Positions 52,491 through 62,869 of a stretch of DNA of 64,000 bases are shown piece by piece. The stretch comes from Kribbella sp. VKM Ac-2568. GTDB lineage: Bacteria > Actinomycetota > Actinomycetes > Propionibacteriales > Kribbellaceae. Positions within the stretch are counted from its first letter, which is position 1, and every line of letters begins with the position of its first letter. The notes below the pieces were generated by a model. The model did not search any database, was not told where the DNA came from, and saw only the letters and a program-made list of their open reading frames with translations. The DNA lies in contig NZ_SLVF01000023.1 in NCBI RefSeq assembly GCF_004345365.1, positions 1-64,000 on the forward strand, given 5' to 3'. The position numbers and the translations under genes are program-made.

Positions 52491-53610
52491 ATGAATGCAC
52501 AAGAGTCGAGCAAAGCACAGGAGCAGGCGGAAGCGGCGTTTGTTCCGACGCTGTTGGCGGTGGTCGGCTCGGTGGCCGGGACACTCGTCACCGTTGCGCT
52601 GGACAAGTCGCCGACCGTCAAGCTGATCGGAGCCGCGTTGGGCGCGGCCATCCCGCCGCTGATCGCCACCGCCGGGAAGTTCTCTCGACTCCGACTCTTC
52701 GGAGGGATCGTTGCCGCCGTCGTCGCGCTGGTGCTGACGTACGTCGGATTCTCGGTCCCGGAAACGGCGCTCGGGATGGTGAACACGTTCCCCGTGCCGC
52801 CGGGCGTGAATCCTGCGAACGACCCAACAACAACTCCCACAACCTCCAAGCCCACCACGACCGGCGGGAAGTTTGGGCACTGCGAGGGACAGCTGTGCAT
52901 CGATGTGCAGCCAAAGCAGGTCCGCTGCACCGGCGATCAATGCGACTCCGAGGTCGTGGTGACGAGTGGCGGAAAGACCCTGCTGAAAATTGGCCTCATC
53001 GAGTTCAGAGGCAATATCGCGGAACGTTTCTCCCAGACCGGGAACTGCGAGAAAGAGGATCTGGTCAAACTTCAGGCGTGCTCCATCACGGTGCACATCG
53101 AGCCTGGCGAAGGCGGGACTGCTCAGATGCGAATTCATCAGAACCTGAAGGGGCCGGCGTCGATCGTGAGCCTCGAGGCCGACACCTGGATGACGACTCC
53201 CCCCACCACCACGCCGGGACTGCCGTTGCCCGGACTTCACCTTGTCCGCAGAACCGCGGTGTTCGGTCGTTCCTGGTGGCCAGATCAGCGGCGCCGACGG
53301 CCTGACCCTCTTCGTGACAGTCCGAAACAAAGGTGCGGGTGACTACGACCATCTCGTCCCGTTCAATCTCCTCAGCGATACCGGTCTCGGCGGAGGCGGT
53401 CACACTGCCTTCGGCTCAGGATCAGGATCCACCGGTATGCAGGTCGATCTCGCGACGGACGACTACGGGAGATCGCATCGTTGTACGGTGACCGTCGACC
53501 CGAACAACGAGATCGCCGAGGAAGACGAGTCGAACAACGTCCTCAGCCTGAGGGTTTCGCTGCCCACTCGCCCCAAACAGGCCAAAGATGTCTTCTGCAC
53601 ACTGATCTGA
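52491..53610 (+). pseudogene. Membrane protein with CARDB-like exterior domain, frameshifted
   Basis: The start MNAQESSKAQEQAEAAFVPT (52491) leads to two or three hydrophobic helices (LLAVVGSVAGTLVTVAL; LFGGIVAAVVALVLTYVGF), a Thr/Pro linker and a Cys-containing beta domain (HCEGQLCIDVQPKQVRC, ACSITVHIEPGEGG). At about 53225 the frame is lost; the other frame continues DFTLSAEPRCSVVPGGQISG, LTLFVTVRNKGAGDYDHLVP and ends with VDPNNEIAEEDESNNVLSLR, a CARDB-type domain. The original protein was about 370 residues. Function unknown. Confidence 0.55.
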
Positions 53611-54279
53611 CGAACCCCGGTCGAGGCATTCTGCTGCGACACTGGGTGTCATGACCGGTCTTTCCGCCGGTGGGCTGCGCAAGCCGCTCTTCGTATGGCG
53701 ATCATCCTGGCCGCCACGGTCATCGCCTGCGAGCTCGCGCTGTCGCCGACCGTTGGGGCGGCGCTGCGGGTGCACTGACCCAGACAGGCAACGGCCTGGA
53801 TCCGGACACCACCAAGGCCCTCAGTGACCCAGCGAACGCTGCCCTGGCCGGGAACAGCCCGCCCGGCAGCGGATCCGTTACCTGGCGCTGATCGACGGTT
53901 GCGCTCCTCGACTCGGACAGTCCGTAGATGACCAGTCCTGCTCGCAACATCACGTGATCCATATGCACGAAATCCATCACAGGCACTCAACGACAACACC
54001 GGCTGGGGCGCCGCAATACACTTCCCGGCTCGCCATCACGACTGAGCTGCCCGTGTGCTCCCCTGCTCGTCGACCACTCGCTCGATACCTCATCCCCTCC
54101 GCACGGCCGCATGCCGTACGCCGCAACCAAACGCCCGCTCGCCCACACCGACGCGAGGCGAAGGAATCCGCGTAGGCGCGCCAGCCGATCGCCACCAACG
54201 CATCCGCGACTCGTAGGAGCAGTATGTCGACGGCACGTGGAAACTGACCCCTAGGCGGCAGGGTGGTTTCTACTGACGG
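53611..54279. other. Intergenic region with no supported gene
   Basis: Short ORFs only. The end of this region carries CTGACGGTTGCAACAC, the likely left terminus of the IS30 element. Confidence 0.4.
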
Positions 54280-55562
54280 TTGCAACACTTCGTCCTGGAT
54301 CCGGAGGTTGTGTTGTCGTCTCGTCGTGTGAAGATGGGGCCGGGGCGTAGGCCGCAGTCGGCCAAGCGTCAGCGGTTCGTGGAGTTGCGTGATCGTGGCT
54401 GGAGCATCCTGGCCGCGGCCCGCGAGGTGGGTATCTCGAGAACCACCGGGAACAACTGGTCGCGCGGTTACAAGACGTACCGCAAGGGCCAGGTCGTCGG
54501 CTTCGTTGCTCCGCTCGACCGGCTCGCGGTGCGGCAGGTCAGCTCACGATTCCTTTCCGAGGAGGAGCGGATCGAGATCGCGGACCTGCGCCAGGCAGGT
54601 TGCGGCGTCCGAAAGATAGCGGATCGTCTGGGCCGGGCACCGTCGACGATCTCGCGTGAACTGCGCCGCAACGCGCACGCGGGCGGTAGTTATCGGCCGT
54701 TCGATGCGCACCGTCAGGCGACGCTCGCCGGGCCCGCCGGCATCGTCGTCGCCTCGACACCAACCCCGAGCTGCATGCCGTGGTGGGAGAGTTGCTGTCG
54801 CAGCGGTGGAGCCCGCAGCAGGTCAGCCGGCAGCTTCGGCTGCGCCATCCGGAGCAGCCGGCGTGTGGTTGTGTCACGAGAGCATCTACCAGGCCGTCTA
54901 TCAGCCCGGGACCACGCTATTGCGGCCGCCGCGAGTGGCACCGCAGCATCGTTCGCCGCTGCGCACCGGGCGGGATCACCGGCGAGCCCATCAAAAGACC
55001 GAGCGCCGCCGACCCCGCTTCGAGCAGCCCATGCTGTCGATCCACGACAGGCCCTTCCCGCCCGAAGACCGGAGCGAGGCCGGCCACTGGGAAGGAGACC
55101 TCATCATCGGCCAAGACCAGGCCTCAGCCATCGGGACCCTGATCGAGCGGTCCACCAGGACCATCCGGCTGTTGCATCTTCGGCAACGCGACAGCGATGC
55201 CCTGCACGCCGCGTTGCAGGCGCGCATGAGCGATCTGCCACCAGCGCTGCTGCGGTCGATCACGTGGGACCAGGGAACCGAGATGGCCCGCCACACCGCC
55301 ATCGCCGCGACGCTCGGAGCGCCGATCTACTTCTGCGACTCCCACTCACCCTGGCAACGCGGCTCGAACGAGAACGCCAACGGACTCCTGCGTCAGTACT
55401 TCCCCAAAGGAACCGATCTCAGCATTCACTCTCCAGCGCACCTGCGGGCCGTCGAGAACGAGATCAACCCACCGGCCCCGTCACGTCCTCGGAGACCGCT
55501 CGCCTGCCGAGTTGTTCACAGCGCTGCTAGCCTCGGCGACGCACCGCGTGTTGCGACGTTGA
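54280..55562 (+). pseudogene. IS30-family transposase, multiply frameshifted
   Basis: The N-terminal part (54280 to about 54735) has HTH motifs (ILAAAREVGISRTTGNNWSR; LSEEERIEIADLRQAGCGVR; APSTISRELRRN). The frame shifts at about 54740 (VGELLSQRWSPQQVSRQLR) and again at about 54870. The DDE domain follows: HWEGDLIIGQ (Asp), SITWDQGTEMARH (Asp) and SHSPWQRGSNENANGLLRQY (Glu), then a last shift before DRSPAELFTALLASATHRVL and the stop at 55562. Weakly matching termini (CTGACGGTTGCAACAC near 54270; the complement of GTGTTGCGACGTTGAC near 55546-55561) support element limits. At least three breaks make it inactive. Confidence 0.8.
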
Positions 55563-55744
55563 CTAGAACCCGCCCTGCCGTCGACACGCAGCCGGCCTTT
55601 CCATGGATCGCTGTTGCCGTGTTCGCTGCTGCAGGTGCAGGGGAGGCCGTCTGGTATCTGACGGATCGAAGAGGCAAGAGACAGTGACTCCTGTGAGCGG
55701 TCCTGGGAGAAGAGCGGCTGGTACTTCTCGATCACCGGCGCAGG

Positions 55745-56130
55745 ACATGTCGTGTGTGCTGGTACGGCGGAGCGGAGCAGGGCGAAAGCCGGAACGGCGA
55801 GGACTGCCACTCCGATCGATCTGACCACCATCGGCACCCTGCGGCCGTAGCGTTCGACGACGAATGCCGCGGGATGACGAGAAGCCCGTGGGTCGCAGCT
55901 GTTGCACCCGCGACGACAATCATCGTCCGCGCCGGCAGATGTAGCACATGGGTGCCGAAGGAGACGCTGAAGGTCGTGATCAGGAACCAGGTCGAAAGCC
56001 TGGCCATCAAAGACGGGCCGAGCAGCCCCGCCAGACCCCCCCGGCCACGGCATGCTGTGGAACTACAACACCCTCGACGATCTCCGACTGGGCTAGCCCG
56101 CGTAGTGATGCGGTAACCCAACAAACAAAG
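55745..56130 (-). pseudogene. MFS transporter (metabolite:proton symporter-like) remnant
   Basis: Two frames give GPSLMARLSTWFLITTFSVS, THVLHLPARTMIVVAGATAA and, after a shift, AAFVVERYGRRVPMVVRSIG followed by VAVLAVPAFALLRS. The RYGRRVP loop between helices is a hallmark of MFS symporters. Only about three helices remain. Confidence 0.5.
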
Positions 56131-56161
56131 GGATCCCGGCTCCCTCGGCTACGGTTGAAAT

Positions 56162-56341
56162 ATGACGGTCCACCGGCTCATCTCCACAACTTTCGCAGCC
56201 GCAGCCATCGCCGGCTCGGCCTTCGCGACGACTCTGCGACCACCTCTCGCTGAAGGTGGAGGCCGCACCAGCCAGTCGCAGCCACGATTCCCGACGTACG
56301 ATCTCTGCTATGCAGTCAGCGACCGACGCAGGACCAGCTAA
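56162..56341 (+). CDS. Short secreted-type peptide or truncated N-terminus
   Basis: 59 codons. The first 24 residues form a Sec signal-like segment (HRLISTTFAAAAIAGSAFA), followed by a polar Arg/Ser-rich tail with one Cys and a TAA stop. It may be the amino end of a lost secreted protein. There is no clear ribosome site. Confidence 0.35.
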   Translation: MTVHRLISTTFAAAAIAGSAFATTLRPPLAEGGGRTSQSQPRFPTYDLCYAVSDRRRTS

Positions 56342-56350
56342 AGCGGTCGC

Positions 56351-59008
56351 TTGGATCATTCGCTGGGTGTGTCGCAAGTCTCCGCAGCGTGGCAGTATGC
56401 GCGGGTGGGGAGCAACAGAACGCATTGGAAAGACTGGATTGCGGTCGCGATTACGGCGCTGACCCTCGTATCGATCGGCCTGACTACCAACTACGCATCC
56501 GCGGCCGTGCCAGGCTGGCTCGAGCGGCGGCCATATCTCCCCTGGGCCGCACTCGGTCTGCTGGTGGTTGTGCAGGTTCTGCGCGAAATCAGGGCGATCC
56601 GTCGTGACCGTGATGCTGCGCTCAAGGTCGCAGCCGAGCAGGCGGCAGCTGATGAGGCTGCATGGCTGCGGTCAATCGCGCGCTGCGTGAAGATCTGGCC
56701 CCTTCAACGATTCGACCAGATCGATCCGTTCGATTCGCTCGGAGTAGCGAGCTCACTGAGCCAAGGTCCGAGCAGCACGGAGTACGTACAACGAGATGTC
56801 GATCGGCCGGCTCGTGAGCACCTTCGAGCTCGTGGGTTATTGCTGATTGTCGGAGCGCCCGCGAGCGGGGCAACCCGAACGGCCTACGAGACGGCATTGG
56901 CGGAGCCTCTCGCCCGTTCGGCGCTGATCCCTATCGCTCCCGACGGCCTACGCCAGGCAGTCGACGACCTCGATGTCCTTTCACGATTGGCAGACTCGGA
57001 TCGATTGGTGTTGTGGCTTGACGACGTAGACCGGTTCTGTCCCGACGGATTGAGCGTTCGGCTGCTGCGTGAACTCCGCGAGCGGTCACCTGGCCTCCGG
57101 GTGGTGGCAACGATCTCGTCTACGCGGTACCCGACGTGGGTGACAGAGGAGCGCGAGTTGTCCCGTGAGTTCGGCACGCCGGTGGCATTGGAGCGCCTGC
57201 TGTCGCCCGCAGAACTCGCCCAGGCTGCAGCCATCTACCCCGACTTTGACTTCGCCGAGGGAGTCGGCCCGGCGTTCACCGCCTTAGGCTCATTGCTGGA
57301 ACGGCTGGCAGGAGGGGACAGCCACTGCCCCTTCGAGCCGGCTGGCGGCGACTGCTCCATGGCTCGAGCCGTTGTCGATGTCGCAACCGGCTGGGCAGGA
57401 ACTGGAACACCGCGGCCGCTGTCTGCCGACACTCTCGTGATGCTTGCCCAGCAGCGAATGAGCAGACCAGGCGAGCCCGACAAGGCCCACCTGGATCACG
57501 TACTGAAGTGGGCGGCTGCACCAGTAGTGGCCGGCCTATCGCTCTTGTCGACGACATCGCTCGAAGGGCAGGAACTCACAGTCTCTGCGAATCGCGACGT
57601 CGCGGATCTGCGCAACGACGAGTCTGTTCCTTCCGTTGACGTGTGGACGGCTGCTCTTGACCAAGCTCACAAAGCAACGGACTCCGAGGCTGTTGGGCGC
57701 ATCGGCTATCACGCGCACATCCTTCAGCTATCGGCCGTTGCCGCCCAGGCATGGGCGCTCGTCAGCGATATCGACGAGGACGGGGCCGCTTACATCCACT
57801 TAGCCATAGAGTTCAGTGCAATTCGTAGAGACTACGCTGCTCTGATCCCACTGTATGAGCGTCAGCTAGCGTTGGCCGAGGCCTCTCCCACCCGAGTCCC
57901 ACTGACTGTCGCAAGGCTCCTCACGCAACTCGGCCATACCTGGCAAGAAGCCGGCAACTCTGCCACTGCACGAGAGTTGCTCGAACTCGCGTTGGCGATC
58001 TACGAGGAGGAACCCGGCCTGCACGACGTCAAGGTCGCTCGGACGATAGGCATCCTCGGCAGCACTTGGATCGATTCTGATGCCGCCAAGGCCCAGGAAC
58101 TACTCGAGCGGTCTGTCGCAATTTGCGAGCAGCAACTCGGCCCAGACGACTTGAATGTCGCCAGAACCCTTATGCAGCTTGGAAATGCTTTGCTGAGCGC
58201 AGAGGAGCCTTTGAAGGCACGCACGATACTTGAGCGGGCGCTCGCAATCTACGAGCAAGACCGCGAACCGGAGAACAGCAATCTTGCGCCTACGTTGGGC
58301 AGCCTGGGCCTCGCCTGGCTCCAGTCCGGGAACCCGGCAAAGGCGAGAGACTTGTTCGAGCGCTCCTTAGCCCTGTTCGAGCAAGAGCTCGGTAGGCATC
58401 ATCTCGACCTCGGGCCGGCCCTCGACAATCTCGGGACTGCATGGAGAGAACTGGGCGACCTTGCGAAGGCTCGCCAGTTCGCTGAGCGTGCGCTGGCCGT
58501 CTACCGCAAGAACCTCGCTCCAGACCACCTTAAGGTCGCAAGAGCACTTGGCAATCTCGGTGTCATCCGCACGTTGGCTGGCGAGACCACCGCGGCGCGG
58601 GAGCTACTTGAGCGCACCCTTGCAATTCTCGAGCGGCAGCTCAGTGCAGACCACCTCTCAGTCGGCACTGCGCTCGCTGATCTGGGCACCGGGTGGCTCA
58701 GGGCTGACCCCGGCAAAGCTCGTGCCTTCCTTGAGCGTGCCCTTCCGATCTTCGAGCGGAAACTTGGCCCGAATCACCTAAAAGTGGCTGCCACACTCAC
58801 CAATCTCGGCACGGCATGGCACCTCGTCGGTCAACCCGCGAAGGCCCGAAAGCACCTGCAGCGTGCCCTCCTGATCTGTACGCGAGTACTCGGCCCCAAA
58901 CACCCCCGGACCGTCATGGTGGCAGCGAACCTTCGCCGTATTGATCCAGACCTGGCCATCCTTTCTGACGGCCACGCTCTTAGTCCGCCACCCCGTTCTG
59001 ACGGCTAG
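56351..59008 (+). CDS. Membrane-anchored STAND-like NTPase with TPR array, Walker A lacking Lys
   Basis: 885 residues from TTG 56351; GTG 56405 is an equally good start. Two transmembrane helices (about 27-47, 63-79) precede a P-loop-like domain: LLLIVGAPASGATRTAYE (164-181) where the invariant Lys is Ala174, and a Walker B DRLVLWLDDVDRF (217-229). A linker domain follows, then about eight kinesin-light-chain-type TPRs of 42 residues from about residue 500 to 870 (ARELLELALAIYEEEPG, LNVARTLMQLGNALLS, AKARDLFERSLALFEQELG). Such proteins are sensors or scaffolds; the missing Lys suggests weak or no ATP hydrolysis. A solitary gene of unknown role. Confidence 0.8.
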   Translation: MDHSLGVSQVSAAWQYARVGSNRTHWKDWIAVAITALTLVSIGLTTNYASAAVPGWLERRPYLPWAALGLLVVVQVLREIRAIRRDRDAALKVAAEQAAADEAAWLRSIARCVKIWPLQRFDQIDPFDSLGVASSLSQGPSSTEYVQRDVDRPAREHLRARGLLLIVGAPASGATRTAYETALAEPLARSALIPIAPDGLRQAVDDLDVLSRLADSDRLVLWLDDVDRFCPDGLSVRLLRELRERSPGLRVVATISSTRYPTWVTEERELSREFGTPVALERLLSPAELAQAAAIYPDFDFAEGVGPAFTALGSLLERLAGGDSHCPFEPAGGDCSMARAVVDVATGWAGTGTPRPLSADTLVMLAQQRMSRPGEPDKAHLDHVLKWAAAPVVAGLSLLSTTSLEGQELTVSANRDVADLRNDESVPSVDVWTAALDQAHKATDSEAVGRIGYHAHILQLSAVAAQAWALVSDIDEDGAAYIHLAIEFSAIRRDYAALIPLYERQLALAEASPTRVPLTVARLLTQLGHTWQEAGNSATARELLELALAIYEEEPGLHDVKVARTIGILGSTWIDSDAAKAQELLERSVAICEQQLGPDDLNVARTLMQLGNALLSAEEPLKARTILERALAIYEQDREPENSNLAPTLGSLGLAWLQSGNPAKARDLFERSLALFEQELGRHHLDLGPALDNLGTAWRELGDLAKARQFAERALAVYRKNLAPDHLKVARALGNLGVIRTLAGETTAARELLERTLAILERQLSADHLSVGTALADLGTGWLRADPGKARAFLERALPIFERKLGPNHLKVAATLTNLGTAWHLVGQPAKARKHLQRALLICTRVLGPKHPRTVMVAANLRRIDPDLAILSDGHALSPPPRSDG

Positions 59009-59105
59009 AGGTGCGTAGGCAGCCGCCTCGTCCGACAGCCAGGGGCTAGCTGTCGGGCGAGCGTGATCTTGGCCGGGGCAGGTCCCGGCGGGCCGAGGTC
59101 GAACG

Positions 59106-59405
59106 TCAGCGCAGCTTGGCTGTCAAGAGGTCGACCGGGGTGATTGTCGGGAACGTGGCGAACAGTTCGTCTGCGCGGCGACGATTCCGTCCTTCACCTT
59201 GCCCTGGAGGTGAGCCTCGCCGCCCTCCTCGGTTTCGAACGCGTCGAAGATGCGGAACGAACGCGGGCCGAGGCGGAACGAGAACCAGGCGATCGTCTCT
59301 GGTTCGGCGTCCACCAGTTCCTTGGCCTCGGTCAGGAAACTTAGCAACCGCCTCCTCCTGACCTTCCTTGGCCTCGAACTCCACGAAGAACCCGTATGCC
59401 ACCAT
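59106..59405 (-). pseudogene. Antibiotic biosynthesis monooxygenase (ABM)-like protein with two compensating indels
   Basis: The open frame of 99 codons reads MVAYGFFVEFEAKEGQEEAV, then nonsense, then DELFATFPTITPVDLLTAKL. In a neighbouring frame the middle is intact: TEAKELVDAEPETIAWFSFR, LGPRSFRIFDAFETEEGGEA and HLQGKVKDGIV. One extra base near 59340 and one missing base near 59180 explain it. The reconstructed protein is a standard small ABM-domain protein. The ribosome site AGGAGGAG is strong. Either two sequencing errors or a real internal shift. Confidence 0.75.
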
Positions 59406-59456
59406 GCTGTTTCTCCTCCTAGGTCAACTTGTTGAGTCAAACCTAGGTGGCCGGAT

Positions 59457-59930
59457 CTACCTGGGTGACACTGTTCCGGCCAACGTCGGCACAGATCGCG
59501 ACCGATCTCCGATACGGCTGTTCCGGGAGGCCGAAACACCCTTACCCATAGGGGAACCGTCGGTGCGTGCGACCCTACGGCGGAACATGACACGGTAGGC
59601 ACCGGCCAGCGCGCCAACGTGCCGGTCGAAGTTGCGGCGCAGCGTCTCGGAGGTGCCGAAGCCCACCATCGCTGCGATTTCGCCGACCGGGAAGTCCGTT
59701 GTCTCCAGCAACGACTTCGCCTGGTTGACCCGCTCCTGGCTGATCCAGTCGAAGACACTCATCCCAGTCGTCTGCCGGAACTTGCGGACCAGGCTGCGCT
59801 CACTCACGTGCTGCTGGCTCGCAAGCTGAGCCAGCGTGAGCGGCTCGTGCACATGCTCGCGGAGCCATTCCAGGAACTCCTCGTTCGCGGACGGATCGTC
59901 GAACGCAACGACTACTTGCCTGCCCGCCAT
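59457..59930 (-). CDS. AraC-family regulator lacking its sensor domain
   Basis: 157 residues. The AraC double HTH is complete: EHVHEPLTLAQLASQQHVSE, RSLVRKFRQTTGMSVFDWIS and VNQAKSLLETTDFPVGEIAA, MVGFGTSETLRRNFDRHVGA. The short N-terminal piece (AGRQVVVAFDDPSANEEFLE) resembles the linker after a DJ-1/PfpI-like sensor in GlxA-type regulators, but that sensor is missing upstream. It lies 51 bp upstream of the ABM-like gene on the same strand and may control it. Probably 5'-truncated. Confidence 0.7.
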   Translation of the reverse strand: MAGRQVVVAFDDPSANEEFLEWLREHVHEPLTLAQLASQQHVSERSLVRKFRQTTGMSVFDWISQERVNQAKSLLETTDFPVGEIAAMVGFGTSETLRRNFDRHVGALAGAYRVMFRRRVARTDGSPMGKGVSASRNSRIGDRSRSVPTLAGTVSPR

Positions 59931-60019
59931 TTCCCAGTGGACGGCAGGCGACTGTTGGCAGCAAACGCATCGTGTCGCTCGTAGGATCGGTCATGCACCT
60001 CAACTATCAGGAGGCTTCT

Positions 60020-60883
60020 GTGCTGTCGCTTTCGATCGATCACTTCTTGACTCAGGACCCATCAGATTCCGCGGAACTCGTGTACCACTACACCTCGCGT
60101 GAGTCGCTAAAGGCCATCCTCGAGACGGGCACTATTCGGCTCAATACACTCACCGGCGTCAACGACCCGCGAGAACGCAAGAAGTGGACGGCAGACAATC
60201 TCTCAGCCCCGTCAGGCGACATGACCGGCGGATACTTCAACACGCAACTCGAAGTGGACGAAGAGATCGACCGCTATCTTCGACAAGGCGCACGGATCGC
60301 ATGCTTTACCTCTGAGCGCCAACCGAGTCCCCGTTCCGTGGCCGGCACCTACTTCCATCGCGGTTGGGCACGGCCGCGCATGTGGGCGCAGTACGGGCAG
60401 CATCACCGTGGAGCGGTCCTTGCCTTCGACAAAGAAGCACTTGCCGGTGAACTCTCGAACTGGGCACTTAGAGAAGGCGATACCGCCAGTCCCGGTCCGG
60501 TGGAATACTTTGACCGCCGTCTCCAAATCCCGCTATCAGGCGCGTTTGAATCACTCACCGCTGTGCGGGCGGCGCTAGACGAGGTGACGTCGAGCAGTTC
60601 AGCGCTCCATGACCTGTACTTCACGAAGAACTGCGACTGGTCAAGCGAGTCCGAATTCAGACTCGTTCTCACACTTGGGGTCGCGTCGGCATTAGAGGCC
60701 GGTGAACGCCCTCTCTATCTTCCGTACCGCAACAGTCTGCGCGCAGTCGTTCTCGGAGAGCTGTGGGATGGGGCAGACTGGCTGCGGAGCAACCTCAATC
60801 TTCGTCGGATCGGCGCGGATGACGTACTCCGGTGCGATTGGGACAACGGCGAGCCGGTACTGCGGAGCTATCAACTGCGGTAG
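60020..60883 (+). CDS. DUF2971 protein
   Basis: 287 residues from GTG 60020, which is preceded by AGGAGG at a spacing of 5; an ATG at 59993 is the alternative. Typical DUF2971 features: LVYHYTSRESLKAILETGTI, TGVNDPRERK, ARIACFTSER, MWAQYGQHHRGAVLAFDKEA and NCDWSSESEFRLVL. DUF2971 proteins are often in defence or mobile regions and the fold is thought to resemble ADP-ribosyltransferases; enzymatic function is unproven. No partner overlaps it. Confidence 0.85.
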   Translation: MLSLSIDHFLTQDPSDSAELVYHYTSRESLKAILETGTIRLNTLTGVNDPRERKKWTADNLSAPSGDMTGGYFNTQLEVDEEIDRYLRQGARIACFTSERQPSPRSVAGTYFHRGWARPRMWAQYGQHHRGAVLAFDKEALAGELSNWALREGDTASPGPVEYFDRRLQIPLSGAFESLTAVRAALDEVTSSSSALHDLYFTKNCDWSSESEFRLVLTLGVASALEAGERPLYLPYRNSLRAVVLGELWDGADWLRSNLNLRRIGADDVLRCDWDNGEPVLRSYQLR

Positions 60884-61023
60884 TAGTAGGCGTCGGACAT
60901 CGCAATGGTTACGTGCCTGGGAGATGGCGTACTCGACACGCCGCCTTACGTTCCACTGACCTAGAGCAAGTCGACTATCCAATCCCTCCCACTAGTCGAT
61001 CGATCGCGCTAGCATTCAGCCGC

Positions 61024-61212
61024 ATGTGGGGCTGGAGGCGTGATCAGCGCGAACTGATCGAGTTGATGCATCGCGCGATTGCGGCCAGTCAGACCGCTAC
61101 CGCCGCGGCCGACCAAGCTGCGGCCGCGGCACGCCGAACCACTGCTGCGACCGAGACATTGCATGCCGACCTGGTCGTCGTTCGCGAACGACGACAGCGT
61201 TTGAGGACATAG
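61024..61212 (+). CDS. Small coiled-coil hypothetical protein
   Basis: 62 residues from an ATG at 61024: WGWRRDQRELIELMHRAIAA, then an Ala/Thr-rich helix and a basic tail LVVVRERRQRLRT. One amphipathic helix throughout. The ribosome site is weak. It lies between DUF2971 and the DUF3800-like gene. Confidence 0.45.
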   Translation: MWGWRRDQRELIELMHRAIAASQTATAAADQAAAAARRTTAATETLHADLVVVRERRQRLRT

Positions 61213-61325
61213 TCGCCCTTCCAAGCTAGTGACGCGGTCACGGCTACGCCGAGCCGGCTGCATCACGGCCGGAGCGATCGAGTGCTCGGCTGTGCCTACG
61301 CGAGAGGTCGGCCATACTCGTCAGC

Positions 61326-62414
61326 ATGCAACTGGACCGAGGCACGATCGTCCATCCCGATTGGCCTCGCTGGGCCACCCAGCCGACGGCCGATGACACA
61401 GACGCGGTTTGGATCGCCGACGAGTCGGGAACGTCCGGAGAGAACCTGGTTGATCGCGACTTTGTGGTCGCACACGCTGCGGTCCGAGTGGACGACTGGA
61501 CCGCCGAGCCGATCCTTGAACACTTGAAGGAAAGGGTGGGCGCAACTGAGGCTGCAGAGGCGAAATTCTCACAGTTCGCCAAGGATGCCGGACTTGAGGC
61601 ACTGGCCGAGACCTTTGGCCCGGGTGGTGCCCTGGATGGTCTTGTGACCATCGTGGTCGCTGACAAGCCCTTTGTCATTGTGGCCAAGATCGTCGACCTC
61701 ATCGTCGAAGAATGGGCCCACGAGCGGGGAGTGAACCTCTACGCCGGCGGAAACGCGCGGCAGATGGCGCTGACGTTGAGCCGGAAGGGTCCCCGGGTAC
61801 TCGGCGAACTGTGGGACCCTCTGATGGCGGCCTTCGTGTCACTCGCTCGGACTAAGCAGCGTAAGGGAGCCAAGGAGACCGTCGCCTCCTTCTATGCGAG
61901 GTTGGGCGAGGCTCGCCGGCAATGCTGGCATAGGGACGTCGGCCACGTGCTCGATGTGTTACTCGAAAGCAAGAGGCACGCTGAGGCCTTGGTGCGCTTC
62001 GTCGCTGACGAGACCACAGTGGTTGCAACGATGGACCCGATGGGATTCCTCCTAGGAGACAACCTCGCCATCGCTCATCACAAGCATGGTCCGATTCGCG
62101 TTCTGCACGACGAACAGAACATCCTGACCCACGCCTTCGTTGAGGGGGTGCTGATGGGTGTCGCAGCCAGCCATGTCACGTTCGGCCGCGACGGCGCTCC
62201 ACCGGTACTAGCCGACTTCTGTGTCGGCCACTCCAGGAACCACCACTCGATTCAGCTAGCCGATTTAGCAGCCTCGTCAGGACGAGTCATCGTTGAGGCC
62301 CACCTCGGCAAATCCAGCCGGGCAGCAGATGTACTACGCGAAGTGGTGTCCCCTTCGATAGTCCACGGCGTGCTGCGTGACGGTGACGTCTTCTGGGCCG
62401 ATCAATCAAAATGA
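61326..62414 (+). CDS. DUF3800-like protein
   Basis: 362 residues. AVWIADESGTSGENLVDRDF holds the N-terminal Asp-Glu pair of this RNase H-fold-like family; VTIVVADKPFVIVAKIVDLI, the internal IRVLHDEQNILTHAFVEG and the terminal HSIQLADLAASSGRVIVEA complete the pattern of acidic residues (Asp28, Asp in LHDEQ, Asp in QLAD). DUF3800 proteins are widespread in mobile and defence islands and are predicted nucleases. It is longer than usual because of an insertion of about 100 residues (SLARTKQRKGAKETVASFYA). Confidence 0.75.
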   Translation: MQLDRGTIVHPDWPRWATQPTADDTDAVWIADESGTSGENLVDRDFVVAHAAVRVDDWTAEPILEHLKERVGATEAAEAKFSQFAKDAGLEALAETFGPGGALDGLVTIVVADKPFVIVAKIVDLIVEEWAHERGVNLYAGGNARQMALTLSRKGPRVLGELWDPLMAAFVSLARTKQRKGAKETVASFYARLGEARRQCWHRDVGHVLDVLLESKRHAEALVRFVADETTVVATMDPMGFLLGDNLAIAHHKHGPIRVLHDEQNILTHAFVEGVLMGVAASHVTFGRDGAPPVLADFCVGHSRNHHSIQLADLAASSGRVIVEAHLGKSSRAADVLREVVSPSIVHGVLRDGDVFWADQSK

Positions 62415-62869
62415 TCCACCCACATCGGCGGCGTCGCCCTGCACAGCGCCTTCGACGCGATCGAGTATCACCGCGCCGCAGACGGCAACCGGTTGTGAAC
62501 CGGTGACCGCGAAAGACCTTTGACCAACTACTGCCACGCTCCCTATACCTTCGGCGGTACCGGCATCTCGCGAATGTGGATCCGCCTCTACTCCCCCGGC
62601 AAACTCACGGACCCGATCCAGGCCCGCGCCGACGCCGCGGCCGGCCGCGACGGTAGCGGCCTCCCCGGCATCGGCCTCGGAGATCCCATGCTTCTACCGC
62701 AGTCTGGATACTGATCCCAGCTCCCGATGAACGCCCGCTCGGCGACCAGCGGCATCTGTCGTGATCGACGGCAGGTCTGGGCCAGCGCGGAACTAAGCCG
62801 ACAGATTTGCAGACGATATCGATGATGGTTCCGGACCGAGCGGTGACGAACCTGCTATTCCTGGCGCCG
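62415..62869. other. Intergenic region, no supported gene
   Basis: Only short, low-quality ORFs. Pieces such as FDAIEYHRAADGNRL suggest an old remnant, but nothing can be assigned. Confidence 0.4.
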
